35,230 bases of DNA. Origin: Verrucomicrobia bacterium Opi.OSU.00C. GTDB taxonomy: Bacteria > Verrucomicrobiota > Verrucomicrobiia > Opitutales > PNEW01. The stretch is taken from the NCBI GenBank assembly GCA_002922725.1, contig PNEW01000010.1, forward strand, positions 1 through 35,230, given 5' to 3'. Positions 17,996-28,072 of this stretch are shown one piece after another. The notes under the pieces are model-generated. The model saw only the letters and a list, made by a program, of their open reading frames with translations, searched no databases and was not told the DNA's origin. How positions within the stretch are numbered: position 1 is the stretch's first letter; each line of letters opens with the position of its first letter. A program made the position numbers and the translations under genes.

Positions 17996-18790
17996 TTACC
18001 ATAAGTCATCACCACTCTGCGCCTCTGTCTTTGATTTATCTACTTCGCGATTTAACCAATTCGTATAATCATCTTGACTCAGGACTTCGATAAACCCCCT
18101 CATAGTAGAATGCCCTGTGCCACACAACTGACTACATGCAATAAGGTATTTCCCAGTTTGAAGAGCCTTAAAAGTAACGGGAATACTTGAACCAGGAATA
18201 ATATCTTGTTTCACCCTCATTGCAGGAATACCAAAACTGTGTATGACATCTTTGGAGAGAAGGTGTGTAATTATCGGTTTATCTACTGGCATAAATAGGC
18301 GTTTAGCAACAACATCATCTGCCGCATTTGGGTCTTTCATATCCAACCCAAGCGGATTGGTCTGTACATCTATCAACTCAGGGGATGTATTGCCAAAAAC
18401 CCCATCTGTTCCTGAATAATGAAAATTCCAAGCAAATTGTTCTGCTACGACACGAATAACCACCGATTCTGATTCCTCAGGAAAATCGTCCGCCCACTGT
18501 GCCCAGAGTGGAATAGAAAATCCTACAAGCAAGACAATCTCAGCAATAATAACACCTACTTCCGCATAAGTATTCAAATGCGAACGAGTCCCCGTGTAAC
18601 TAGCCTGAGGATTACGCGTCTGTCTAAATCGGAATAGCACATAAACAAAATATAGTGACCATCCTATAAATAAGATGATTGCAAGCAAGTGTACCCACCA
18701 GTTTAAACTATCGAGTGCAGCTCCGTGCTCTGAAACATCAATGGGAAGCCATGGCATCCCGAAGAAGTCTTGCATTGGTTGTTCCATCAT
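17996..18790 (-). CDS. coxB: Cytochrome c oxidase subunit II
   Basis: Two N-terminal TM segments and CuA site ACSQLCGTGHSTMRG. Confidence 0.95.
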   Translation of the reverse strand: MMEQPMQDFFGMPWLPIDVSEHGAALDSLNWWVHLLAIILFIGWSLYFVYVLFRFRQTRNPQASYTGTRSHLNTYAEVGVIIAEIVLLVGFSIPLWAQWADDFPEESESVVIRVVAEQFAWNFHYSGTDGVFGNTSPELIDVQTNPLGLDMKDPNAADDVVAKRLFMPVDKPIITHLLSKDVIHSFGIPAMRVKQDIIPGSSIPVTFKALQTGKYLIACSQLCGTGHSTMRGFIEVLSQDDYTNWLNREVDKSKTEAQSGDDLW

Positions 18791-19050
18791 CGACCTTTCA
18801 TTATTTCTGAATTAGTACTTTGAAGTGAATAATCTCTAGATTTTTTCCACAGGTATATAAAAAAACCTGCAAAACCACAGAGTAAAGTTGAAATTACTAT
18901 ATAGAGGGAAATTATTGCCATATTAACACCTTCAGACATTTTCCCGGTCCCTGCGCTGAAGCAACTGCTACAAGCCACGAGTGGATGTGTAACAATTAAC
19001 AAGGTAATTAAAGTTAAACTATTTAAAAAATTACGGCAATTATATCTCAT
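18787..19050 (-). CDS. Small membrane protein within the cox cluster
   Basis: ORF overlaps the coxB start (ATGA); VACSSCFSAGTGKM then one TM segment. Confidence 0.65.
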   Translation of the reverse strand: MRYNCRNFLNSLTLITLLIVTHPLVACSSCFSAGTGKMSEGVNMAIISLYIVISTLLCGFAGFFIYLWKKSRDYSLQSTNSEIMKGR

Positions 19051-19235
19051 GGTAATAAATTCTGCATTTTATTAATAAAGGAATTACCATAAAAAAACAA
19101 AGCTATACCTGTGCCAATTGATCCAATACCGACAACTACATAGAAACCTGATTGTTGGAACGACCACCAACCGAATCCAAAGCACAGGATTAACGAAATC
19201 GTAATAAAAAATATGTGGAATATTTTTAAGGACAT
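19047..19235 (-). CDS. Small two-TM membrane protein within the cox cluster
   Basis: 62-aa ORF overlapping its neighbour by 4 nt. Confidence 0.55.
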   Translation of the reverse strand: MSLKIFHIFFITISLILCFGFGWWSFQQSGFYVVVGIGSIGTGIALFFYGNSFINKMQNLLP

Positions 19236-19553
19236 TTAATGTTTAACTGTAATTGTATGTGATATGACATCCAGATCCGTTACCACGGGAAGAACCATGA
19301 GGATAATAAAAAAAATGACTGTAAGGGAAAGAGACCATAAAATTAGTTTTTTTTCTGAAACTAGATGCATGAAGTAAGAAACTACTAACGATCCTTTTAC
19401 TAACGCGACGCACAAAGCTAGAGTAATAGTTGCCGGTACTGGTAAATTCAAATAAGAGACGGCAACGGTAATTACAGTCAGGCATAATAAGGCAACAAAA
19501 ATCGCAATGCAGGCCCGTATATGTTGATCAAGTTCTTCTAAGTTTTCAGCCAT
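19236..19553 (-). CDS. Cytochrome c oxidase subunit IV (COX4_pro-like)
   Basis: Three TM segments, ALCVALVKGSLVVSYFMHL. Start set at MAENLEELDQHIRAC rather than the longer ORF overlapping subunit III. Confidence 0.82.
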   Translation of the reverse strand: MAENLEELDQHIRACIAIFVALLCLTVITVAVSYLNLPVPATITLALCVALVKGSLVVSYFMHLVSEKKLILWSLSLTVIFFIILMVLPVVTDLDVISHTITVKH

Positions 19554-19564
19554 AGTTTTTCCTA

Positions 19565-20167
19565 TTACATGAGATAAAGCGTCGGGAAAAGGAAGATCCA
19601 AACAAGGTCCACAAGATGCCAAAAAAGTCCGGCACATTCCACCCTTCCGGTAAAGCGGGCTGGATCTGTGTTCCACATTTTCGAACCTATAAATTGTAAA
19701 TATGCCAATACCAACATACCGCCTATAACATGCAATACATGTAAACCAGTAAGAGTAAAATAGATGGCAAGAAATGTGCTCTCCGATGGGAAGAGTCCAT
19801 GATGAAGTTTTGCACTATATTCAAAATATTTTACCACGAGAAAGATCAAACCGCAGGCAATCGTTATGTAATTATAAAATCGGTACTTATTAATGTCTCT
19901 TCTCACCAGAGAAGCCCATGCCATAACCATCGTAATACTTGAAGATATAAGTACTACCGTATTTAGTGTCGCAAGTGGCACATTGAGAATTGATACACCT
20001 TCTGGCCAAATTTCTGCGCCAATACGAAGTAAAACGTAAGCAGAAAAGAGGCCACCAAAGAGCATGACTTCTGAAGCAAGGAATAGCCAAATCCCAAGCT
20101 TGGCATTGACCAATCCCGTGTCAGGTCTCGGTTTACTTACATATGGTATTTCAATTGTAGACATCAA
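19565..20167 (-). CDS. coxC: Cytochrome c oxidase subunit III
   Basis: KLGIWLFLASEVMLFGGLFSAY, FTLTGLHVLHVIGGM, GLFWHLVDLVWIFLFPTLYL. Confidence 0.95.
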   Translation of the reverse strand: MMSTIEIPYVSKPRPDTGLVNAKLGIWLFLASEVMLFGGLFSAYVLLRIGAEIWPEGVSILNVPLATLNTVVLISSSITMVMAWASLVRRDINKYRFYNYITIACGLIFLVVKYFEYSAKLHHGLFPSESTFLAIYFTLTGLHVLHVIGGMLVLAYLQFIGSKMWNTDPARFTGRVECAGLFWHLVDLVWIFLFPTLYLM

Positions 20168-20182
20168 TTTATCTCCTGAATT

Positions 20183-21985
20183 TCAAGTGGAAGCCCCTTT
20201 TTCAAATTGAGGGCTAAAATCTTTTGCTGCACCGGGAACACTATATTCATAAGGGCCATTATAAACTTCAACTGCAGATTCGAAATTTCCATGTCCTGGT
20301 GGTGATGGTGCTGCCCATTCGACTGTTGTTGCATTCCATGGATTGCGTCCTACCTTTTTCCCTTTCTTTATGCTCCATAATAAATTTACTAAAAAAATTA
20401 TCTGAACCAACCCTAATGCCCAAGCGGACATCGACATCCATTTGTTCAAATAAAGGTAATTTGCAGCATGGGAATAAAACCCCGGATCTATAATTGCCGT
20501 GGCATCAGCATAGGATGCCCCTCCATCATGTAAGCGCCTGTTTATTCCGGCCATTCCCTGAATTAACATAGGGAAAAATACCAAATTCATGAAAATTAGT
20601 GTTCCCCAGAAATGCAACTTCCCAAGTGTTTCATTCATTAAGCGGCCTGAAACCTTAGGGAACCAATAATAGATTCCAGCAAAAAGCCCAAAAAGTGTCC
20701 CGGGCGCTACGACGTAATGAAAATGGCCAATGACATATAAAGTATCGTGGAGGTGAATATCTGATGCGCTGAGCCCTAATGGTAAACCCGTTAAACCACC
20801 AATTCCAAACATGGGTAAAAATCCCAGGGCAAAAAGCATTGGCGTATTAAATCGGATGGATCCACCCCAGAGGGTAAGAAATAGACAGGAAAGAATAATG
20901 ACCGAGGGTACAGATATAATCATTGTTGTCGTTTGAAAAAAAGCGTTCAATGTGGTACCCATACCAGTCATAAACATATGGTGTGCCCAAACAGAAAAAG
21001 ACATGAATCCTAGAAAAATCAAAGAATAAACCATGAGTTTATAGCCAAAAACAGGTTTACGCGCATTATTCGTAATAACTTCGGTAACAATCCCCATCGC
21101 AGGTAAAATGAGGACATAGACCTCAGGATGAGCAAGAAACCAAAATAAATGCTGCCACAAAAGGGGACTGCCACCTCCACTGATATCGGCTACCTCACCA
21201 CTGATAACCAAACCTGTTGGCAGGAAGAAGCTTGTTCCTGCAACTCGGTCCATTAACTGTAATAGCCCGGCAGCTTCAAGTGGGGGAAAAGCAAGAAGAA
21301 GAAGCACAGCCGTTACCAATTGAGTCCATACAAAAAAAGGCAGCCGCATATAAGTCATTCCTGGAGCACGTAGCTGAATCGCAGTGACAATAAAGTTTAT
21401 CGATCCCATCAAAGATGAGGTAATTAAGAAGATCATTCCAACTAGCCAAAAAGTTTGTCCTAACCCGATATCAATGTCCGCAAGAGGCGCATAAGAAGTC
21501 CATCCAGACTTTGCTGCTCCTTCAGGGAGAAAAAAACTAGCAAGCATGATAACGCCACCAACAAAAAGACACCAATAACTGAATGCATTAATTTTCGGGA
21601 AAGCCATATCCACAGCTCCAATTTGCAAGGGTAAAACAAAATTCCCGAAGGCACCAAAAGCCAATGGCACAACACCCATAAATACCATGATAGTCCCATG
21701 CATCGCCCCAAAGGTATTATAAGTGTCAGGCGTCATGATACCGTTGTTGCCAACAAGAAATCCCAGAATAGGTAAAGGCTGATCTGGATAGGCCAAGCTC
21801 CAGCGCATAAGCATCATTAACCCAAACCCAAAGAACAGAAACAATCCACCGGTAATCGTATATTGAATACCAATCATTTTATGATCGGTAGAAAATATGT
21901 ATTTTCTCAAGAATGAAAGCTCTTCGTGATGTTCTTCGTGACTTACTTCAGACTTTTTTTCTTCAGTGATGGTCGTATCTGCCAT
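20183..21985 (-). CDS. coxA: Cytochrome c oxidase subunit I (A-type heme-copper oxidase)
   Basis: WFLAHPEVYVLILPAMGI, FSVWAHHMFMTGMG, HDTLYVIGHFHYVVAPG. Confidence 0.97.
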   Translation of the reverse strand: MADTTITEEKKSEVSHEEHHEELSFLRKYIFSTDHKMIGIQYTITGGLFLFFGFGLMMLMRWSLAYPDQPLPILGFLVGNNGIMTPDTYNTFGAMHGTIMVFMGVVPLAFGAFGNFVLPLQIGAVDMAFPKINAFSYWCLFVGGVIMLASFFLPEGAAKSGWTSYAPLADIDIGLGQTFWLVGMIFLITSSLMGSINFIVTAIQLRAPGMTYMRLPFFVWTQLVTAVLLLLAFPPLEAAGLLQLMDRVAGTSFFLPTGLVISGEVADISGGGSPLLWQHLFWFLAHPEVYVLILPAMGIVTEVITNNARKPVFGYKLMVYSLIFLGFMSFSVWAHHMFMTGMGTTLNAFFQTTTMIISVPSVIILSCLFLTLWGGSIRFNTPMLFALGFLPMFGIGGLTGLPLGLSASDIHLHDTLYVIGHFHYVVAPGTLFGLFAGIYYWFPKVSGRLMNETLGKLHFWGTLIFMNLVFFPMLIQGMAGINRRLHDGGASYADATAIIDPGFYSHAANYLYLNKWMSMSAWALGLVQIIFLVNLLWSIKKGKKVGRNPWNATTVEWAAPSPPGHGNFESAVEVYNGPYEYSVPGAAKDFSPQFEKGAST

Positions 21986-22045
21986 AGATTATAGTGTTTT
22001 TTAATGGGGGTAGTAAATTATAATATTTTTACTAGTAATTAACCT

Positions 22046-22879
22046 TTATCTTGAAAAAGCGAAATCGACTGTTTCATTTGAATCTGCTGCAACTGTGACC
22101 GTCGAAACCTGTGTTCCTAATTTCTCGTGCCAGGCTTCCACTTCGTAAGTTCCAGCTGGTAATCCAATAATTTCAAATTTCCCATCCACCCCGGTAACTG
22201 AAAAATAGGGATGACTCATAACTGCAGCATAGGAAAGCATCCAAGGATGTTTATCGCATTTTATACGAAACATGGACTCACTTTTTCTGAAACTACGTGG
22301 GGGAGCCTCGGTCATACTTCCGGGCATCGCTAAATTGAACTCTCTATTTTTTTCAGGAAGGGCGTGCACATTATGCAAGACTCCATCTGAGTTTTTAAAC
22401 ACTATGTTCTGTCCTTTCATAACTGCAAATACATGGGGCTTATAAGCACACCCCTCTTGATTCACTACCACAGGGGTTGTTGGTGGAGCGTATTTTTGTG
22501 CGCCCAAACCGCTTTTAATACTGACAAAGATATTCGCCATACTTTGACCCTCACCTAAAACTAGGGCCTCGCTTTTAGATGCCATTCCCCATTCCTCCCA
22601 TTTATGGACACAAACGGGTTCATCTGACATATCAAGTTCACGCATCTTTGGTGCATTACCTGTAAACTTAACTGTCCCGGTAATTTTCGCTCCTGATACT
22701 GGAACAGCAATAATCCCCTCTGCGGGTGCAGCAGGAGCCGTCACTTTTTTTACTTCATTTGTTATAGTTTTAGGTGCTGCCTCTTTCCCACCACAGCCAT
22801 AAGATACAAATAAAAGTATGACCCCTAGGAAAATCCCAAATGTATGTTTCATATTTAAATTATTCATTATTTTATTCAA
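22046..22879 (-). CDS. Lipoprotein with cupredoxin-like and carboxypeptidase-regulatory-like domain
   Basis: VSYGCGG lipobox-like, KGQNIVFKNSDGVLHNVHAL..FRIKCDKHPWMLSYAAVMSHPYFSVTGVDGKFEIIGLPAGTYEVEAWHEKLG. Confidence 0.75.
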   Translation of the reverse strand: MNKIMNNLNMKHTFGIFLGVILLFVSYGCGGKEAAPKTITNEVKKVTAPAAPAEGIIAVPVSGAKITGTVKFTGNAPKMRELDMSDEPVCVHKWEEWGMASKSEALVLGEGQSMANIFVSIKSGLGAQKYAPPTTPVVVNQEGCAYKPHVFAVMKGQNIVFKNSDGVLHNVHALPEKNREFNLAMPGSMTEAPPRSFRKSESMFRIKCDKHPWMLSYAAVMSHPYFSVTGVDGKFEIIGLPAGTYEVEAWHEKLGTQVSTVTVAADSNETVDFAFSR

Positions 22880-23344
22880 CTCTGTTCTTTAAGTTTCAAC
22901 TTCCCTTAACCAAAGTATTATTTTTAAGTTTATTTTTAAGTAAAATCTAAGACTTAGAAAATATATTCTAAGGGATTTACGATAAAGCATCCGTTTAATC
23001 GTGCCATTTGAACACTGTCAATTATTTATGTCATATTATAAAACTATTTTGCACACCATTTATTATAATGAAGTTAAAATTTATAATCGAAGTAGATCCT
23101 GTTTTAGCCTATATAAGTAATAGTCATAGTCATCCCATCTTCGATTGATATCTAAATCCACATAAATGAGACACCCCATTCTGAATCTTCCAAAGAATGA
23201 AATTTTTTATAGATCCTTGGTGTCACAGCCAATTTTACGATTATTTCCCTCCCGATTCTTTAACCCGGATTCCTCTTCCCAAGCACATTACGTTTGCCAC
23301 AACCTGATTGCAGCCATCATATTTTAATCTCAATTGTACCCCGA

Positions 23345-23848
23345 TCATTTAATAATTATCAAAATACCTTTCATTCCGGCTAAATAGTGCCCTGGGAAGG
23401 TACAGATATACTCATATTTTCCAGGTATTTCTGGCACAGTAAACTCTACGGTAACTGTTTCATCGGGTCCCGCCATTCCCGTATAAGCAATAATCTCTTT
23501 TTCACGATCTATTGGAATATATTCATTTTCCCTAGCCATTATCGCGGCCATCGAGAAATTCTTAGCATCAACACTACTATTAAGGAGAACAAAATTATGG
23601 GCCATTCCCATCTTAGGTATTTTACCAATATTTTTAAGAATAATTTTAATTTTTTCGCCTGCTTTGACTTCAATCTCTGTAATATCGAATTTCATTTGGT
23701 CATTGCCAGTAATAGAAATTATTCGAGCTTCAGAGGTTAAATGATGCGCTCCCTCTAAGATTGTCACTGTTCCCAATAAAACAACAATCAAGTTAAAGCC
23801 TAAAAGATATTTCCAATTACCTTTACCCATTTTTAAAGTCCTTTTCAT
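23345..23848 (-). CDS. Azurin/auracyanin-like type 1 copper protein
   Basis: MGMAHNFVLL plus YEYICTFPGHYLAGMKG, a His..Cys..His..Met type 1 Cu ligand set. Confidence 0.9.
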   Translation of the reverse strand: MKRTLKMGKGNWKYLLGFNLIVVLLGTVTILEGAHHLTSEARIISITGNDQMKFDITEIEVKAGEKIKIILKNIGKIPKMGMAHNFVLLNSSVDAKNFSMAAIMARENEYIPIDREKEIIAYTGMAGPDETVTVEFTVPEIPGKYEYICTFPGHYLAGMKGILIIIK

Positions 23849-23954
23849 AGAATTTTTATTTTTTACCCCACCTCGTAATTGTTTTGGATAAATCTTTATA
23901 CCGAGAAAATCAATCCTTTATTGTCCCTCTAAATATTCCAATTTGCCGAAAAGA

Positions 23955-24503
23955 CTATAATGCGATCTTTTTAAGACTATCCCCAACCTTTACCTTTCCA
24001 GCTTGTAAAATGGTCGCATAAACCCCTCGAAGATTATGCCTAACGCCCTCAGAGGAATCGAGATAATCTTTAACCTCCTGGCCATAACGGATAGCAAACT
24101 TATGACATCCAGTATGGGGTTGATCTGAAAGCTCAATCACTGCTTCTCCCAAGCTTAATCTTTGCCCTGGTCTCAATAAACACAAATCAAATTCAACAAT
24201 AAAATTATCCCCGGCCAATGACCAAAATTTTTTATCTGGAGCGATCAACCGCATTAACCTAGAATTAAAAAGAGACACTTGAGCACGTGGATCTGAACTA
24301 CCATCCTTAAGTTTCACCCAACATAAATTTACCCAACGATCACCTTCTACTCCGTTTTCAGGTGAAAGTTGTACTTCTTGCAGAGATTTTCTTTCATTCC
24401 TTACTGGGCGGATAAAAATAGCTTCGACCACACCCGCTTCTTTTGGGGAGTTAAAAACATTTGGCATGCCCTTCTCAATTTCTTCTCTTATAAGGTGTTT
24501 CAT
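23955..24503 (-). CDS. MOSC domain protein
   Basis: GVEGDRWVN, RAQVSLFNSRLM, GDNFIVEFDL, LRPGQRLSLGEAVIELSDQPHTGCHKFAIRYG. Confidence 0.88.
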   Translation of the reverse strand: MKHLIREEIEKGMPNVFNSPKEAGVVEAIFIRPVRNERKSLQEVQLSPENGVEGDRWVNLCWVKLKDGSSDPRAQVSLFNSRLMRLIAPDKKFWSLAGDNFIVEFDLCLLRPGQRLSLGEAVIELSDQPHTGCHKFAIRYGQEVKDYLDSSEGVRHNLRGVYATILQAGKVKVGDSLKKIAL

Positions 24504-24575
24504 CTTAATATGTTGTTACTTCCAAACACACACGACTTCAAAAAAGGTTGGGTTTATTTATCGTGTTCAATTAGA

Positions 24576-25421
24576 TTATGAATTACCAATTATTTCCTCG
24601 AGATTTAAAAGTTTTATCGCATTGTCTCGTAATATTTGTCGTTTCTGCTCTAAGGAAATTTCGGCATAATCAATTCGGGCACGCTGGAAGGCAGTAAAAT
24701 ATAGTGGGGTGTCAGTACCGAAAAGCAATCGATCGGCACCAATTTCACCTACCGCCCATTCTATCAAATTAGGCATAATACTCCTTGCGCTTGAAGTATC
24801 AATGTAAACACGATCATGTTTTATCATTTTTAATGCTTCAACTTGCAAATTGGCGCGCCCACTCGCCAAACCACCGTTACCTAAATGAGCAAAAATAAGA
24901 GGTGCCTCAGGAAATGCGTTTGCAAAAGTAATAAATTCATTGGGCCAGCTAAATTCATCTCCGCTGTGAGTTAAGACTACAGCCTTTTGCTCCGCAGCAA
25001 ATTTAAAAATTGTGTCACCATGTTCAGCTATAGGGTACTGATGTTCTACAGGGTGAATTTTAATACCCACGCAATGAGGTAAAGTAAGCATCTCACGTGC
25101 TTGATCAAAGGTCTGTGGTTGAAGTGGGTTGATTATCACCCATTGAAGCAAACCATTTGTTTGTGGAACGACTTTACCCGCTTCTTTATTCCCCTCCACT
25201 GCATCTGCCTGTCCGCGTGGGAATAAACCTAATAGCGGTGAAACCACTGTTTGTTTAATATTACACTTCCTCGCTCGTGTAGCAACTGTCTCTGCATCAC
25301 CAGATTGAAATCCAGATTCAAGACCTGTTCCCTTGTATGTATACTTACCGTAGTGTGCGTGAACATCTATAGCAGAGATCTTGAGACTTTGGGGTGGATA
25401 ATCTATTTTCTCATTCATCAT
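24576..25421 (-). CDS. Amidohydrolase-family (metal-dependent TIM-barrel) protein
   Basis: ISAIDVHAHYGKY, HCVGIKIHPVEHQYP, APLIFAHLGNGG, RLLFGTDTPLYF. Confidence 0.88.
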   Translation of the reverse strand: MMNEKIDYPPQSLKISAIDVHAHYGKYTYKGTGLESGFQSGDAETVATRARKCNIKQTVVSPLLGLFPRGQADAVEGNKEAGKVVPQTNGLLQWVIINPLQPQTFDQAREMLTLPHCVGIKIHPVEHQYPIAEHGDTIFKFAAEQKAVVLTHSGDEFSWPNEFITFANAFPEAPLIFAHLGNGGLASGRANLQVEALKMIKHDRVYIDTSSARSIMPNLIEWAVGEIGADRLLFGTDTPLYFTAFQRARIDYAEISLEQKRQILRDNAIKLLNLEEIIGNS

Positions 25422-25465
25422 TATTAATGCTCTGTTGTTTTAAAACTCTTTTAGAAAGTACTAGA

Positions 25466-26590
25466 TCACGCCTGTGGAAGGATCGCAATACGCAATGCTC
25501 TACTTCGGATAGCATGTTGAAATGCCTCTTCAACCTGATCGAGTCTGAATTTATCTGTTACAAGAGAACTGAATGGAAATTCATTGTAATTGTCTTTGAG
25601 AAATCTTAGGGCTTCAGCTAGATCAGGAGGAGTATAATTGTGAACACCGTAAATACTGATCATTCGTCGAATAATATCCTCTTCAAAAATAGGTGTTGGT
25701 GCAACGGGCGAAACCGCACCAACAAGAATGTAACGACCTCCAGTTCTTAACTGATTGAGGCCATCAGCCATCGCACCTGAAGCACCACTTAGCTCCAATG
25801 CTAGATCTACTCCTCGCTCTGAAGTCAATTTTTTAACAATTGAGTTGATTTTGCCTTCATCTTCAAACACTGACACACAACGAGTAGCACCAAATCGTAA
25901 AGCCATTTCCAAGCGCTTGCGGTCAATATCAGTGACTATTATCTCTCTAGCCCCATAATCATGTGCCATTGCACAGGCAGTTAATCCAAGCATTCCTGCT
26001 CCCTGAATAAGTAATACTTTCCCCCGACACCATTCTGCACCACCGCTTACACGAAACGCAGCCGCCACTGTAGCCGTTGCACAATTAGCTGGGCAGGCAA
26101 CCAAATCTGGAAGCTTCTCAGGCAAGGGAAAAACTGCCGTTCCGGCTACTAAATGGCAATAATCAGCCATCCCTCCACTTAAAGGATGCGTCGAGGATAG
26201 AACTTCATGCCCGTACTTGAAAAGATGCTCACATTTCTGAGGTAACCCATCGCTACAATAGAAACAATTCCCGCAACTCGCTGTAATCGACCAAGTCACT
26301 CTCATATTGGTTTGCAAAGGCCTACCATTAAAATCGCAAATGGGATCTCCCGGCCCAATTGCTACAATTTTCCCAATAATTTCATGTCCGAGGATAGTCG
26401 GAGTCTGTATGGATCGATGCCCATGATAGGTGTGTAAATCGCTACCACATAGTGTGCAGGCTGTAATTTGGACAAGAGCCTCACCGGGAGCAAGTTTTGG
26501 AACTGGGAAAAATTGATACTCTAATGGTTGGCCCGCAGAATTAAATACTGCTGCAGTAGTTTTTCCTCTACTCCAACATTTAACACTCAT
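25466..26590 (-). CDS. Zn-dependent alcohol dehydrogenase, resembling the phosphonate-catabolism-associated subgroup
   Basis: TLCGSDLHTYHG, LGHEIIGKIVAIG, CGNCFYCSDGLPQKCEHL zinc sites, VLLIQGAGMLGLTACA Rossmann motif; ATGA overlap with phnA. Confidence 0.88.
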   Translation of the reverse strand: MSVKCWSRGKTTAAVFNSAGQPLEYQFFPVPKLAPGEALVQITACTLCGSDLHTYHGHRSIQTPTILGHEIIGKIVAIGPGDPICDFNGRPLQTNMRVTWSITASCGNCFYCSDGLPQKCEHLFKYGHEVLSSTHPLSGGMADYCHLVAGTAVFPLPEKLPDLVACPANCATATVAAAFRVSGGAEWCRGKVLLIQGAGMLGLTACAMAHDYGAREIIVTDIDRKRLEMALRFGATRCVSVFEDEGKINSIVKKLTSERGVDLALELSGASGAMADGLNQLRTGGRYILVGAVSPVAPTPIFEEDIIRRMISIYGVHNYTPPDLAEALRFLKDNYNEFPFSSLVTDKFRLDQVEEAFQHAIRSRALRIAILPQA

Positions 26591-27856
26591 TGTTCCGTGC
26601 CATTAATTGTGAAATCAAAAACATCAAAATTACGCGGATCCTTTTCAGAACGGATAATATATTCGGGGGTAAGAGGTTTGGAAGTAATTAAAGGAACTTT
26701 TTCTTCGTATCTCCCTCCATGTGACCGGAGCGGTCCATCCAAAGCTGTAAGATCATGATATTTCGAGGTTTTCCCAAGAACAAAGTTTCGACTAGACATT
26801 ACGATGAATTCACCTGTACGATCATCAGGTAATTCAAGTTTTTCAACTGCTGTATTGTGATCGTAGACTTCAGTTACTCCCTCAATTTGCTTTAGTCTTT
26901 GCTCAATCCGTCTTTCAAGTTTAGGATCTTTAGGATGACTTAAGTGAATTATAACCAGCGATCCAAGGGCCCCATGATGTTTAACATAGGGATCTGTAAT
27001 TGGACAAATTACGCGTACACTTTCACCGAACTCATATTGTAAAATATTTTCCAGATAGACAACATTCGGTGACCCATCTGCTTTATGTTTTGCGTTCATC
27101 CCATGATCCGCGGTTATCCCGATAGTTGCACCAGTTTTCATTATGCGTCCAATCTCATAATCCATATGAGAATAGAACTCAAGAGACTCTAGTGTATCTG
27201 GTGAATACACGTGTTGAATATAATCCGTCGTTGAAAGGTACACAAAATCAGCTATATTTTTCTCTAGCAGTGCTGCTCCTGCACGAAGCACAAATAACGA
27301 TGCTTCAGCACTGTAGATTTCAGGTATAGGATAGCCAACGAACTCTTCAACCATTTCGATCCCATGCGTATCAATACGCGCCATGTTCGCTTTTTCTGCA
27401 GAAAATCTTATTCCATCTAGATCATGTGAGAGAATATCTCGTAATTTCTCTTTTGCTGTCACCATCGCAACTCTTCTCCCTATCTTGGCTGCTGAAGCCA
27501 GTATTGTTGAAGCACGTAGGTAATGTGCAGAATTCATCATTACTTCCTTCCCTGTTTTAGGATCGAGAAAAAAATTCCCACTTATGCCGTGACCAGACGG
27601 GGGTAATCCCGTGACAATGGATGCATTATTAACGTTAGTAAAAGAAGGTAGAGCACCTCGCGCCGTACATCGATAACCGTGATGCAACATTTTCGCAATG
27701 TTAGGAATACAATTTTTTTGCCAGACTGGCGTCGAGGTATTCGTTTGAACAACCGTCAAGACAAAGAATAGCGATAGGTTTATTTTTTAACTTATACTTA
27801 CGCTCGTTAATAAAAAAGTCAGCTGAGATAATCGAGTTAGTAGTGTTCGTTATCAT
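26587..27856 (-). CDS. phnA: Phosphonoacetate hydrolase, interrupted by a frameshift at an A7 tract
   Basis: SFTNVNNASIVTGLPPSGHGISGNFFLDPKTGKEVMMN, AMVTAKEKLRDIL, YLSTTDYIQH, ITADHGMNAKH. The N-terminus MITNTTNSIISADFFINERKYKLKNKPIAILCLDGCSNEYLDASLAK lies in another frame, joined at 27713-27719. Confidence 0.85.
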
Positions 27857-28072
27857 TAACAAAAAATTCTTAATTCCGTATAAATGCTCATTTATTATAC
27901 ACCTAATCTAATGGCTTAAAAGTTGATTATCAATTGCTTTTGCAAAAATTAATATTTTTATTCTATAATTACCCTTATTGCGAATCTATAGTTTGATGAT
28001 AAGAGAAATATTTATTCAAATAGACCCTCTACTTGACTAGGCGATAGTCCTCATAATAAAGTAATATGATTT

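Noticed and set aside
19554-19676. Extended N-terminus of the subunit IV ORF
   Set aside because: Would overlap coxC by over 100 nt; the MAENLEELDQH start fits COX4_pro-like proteins better.
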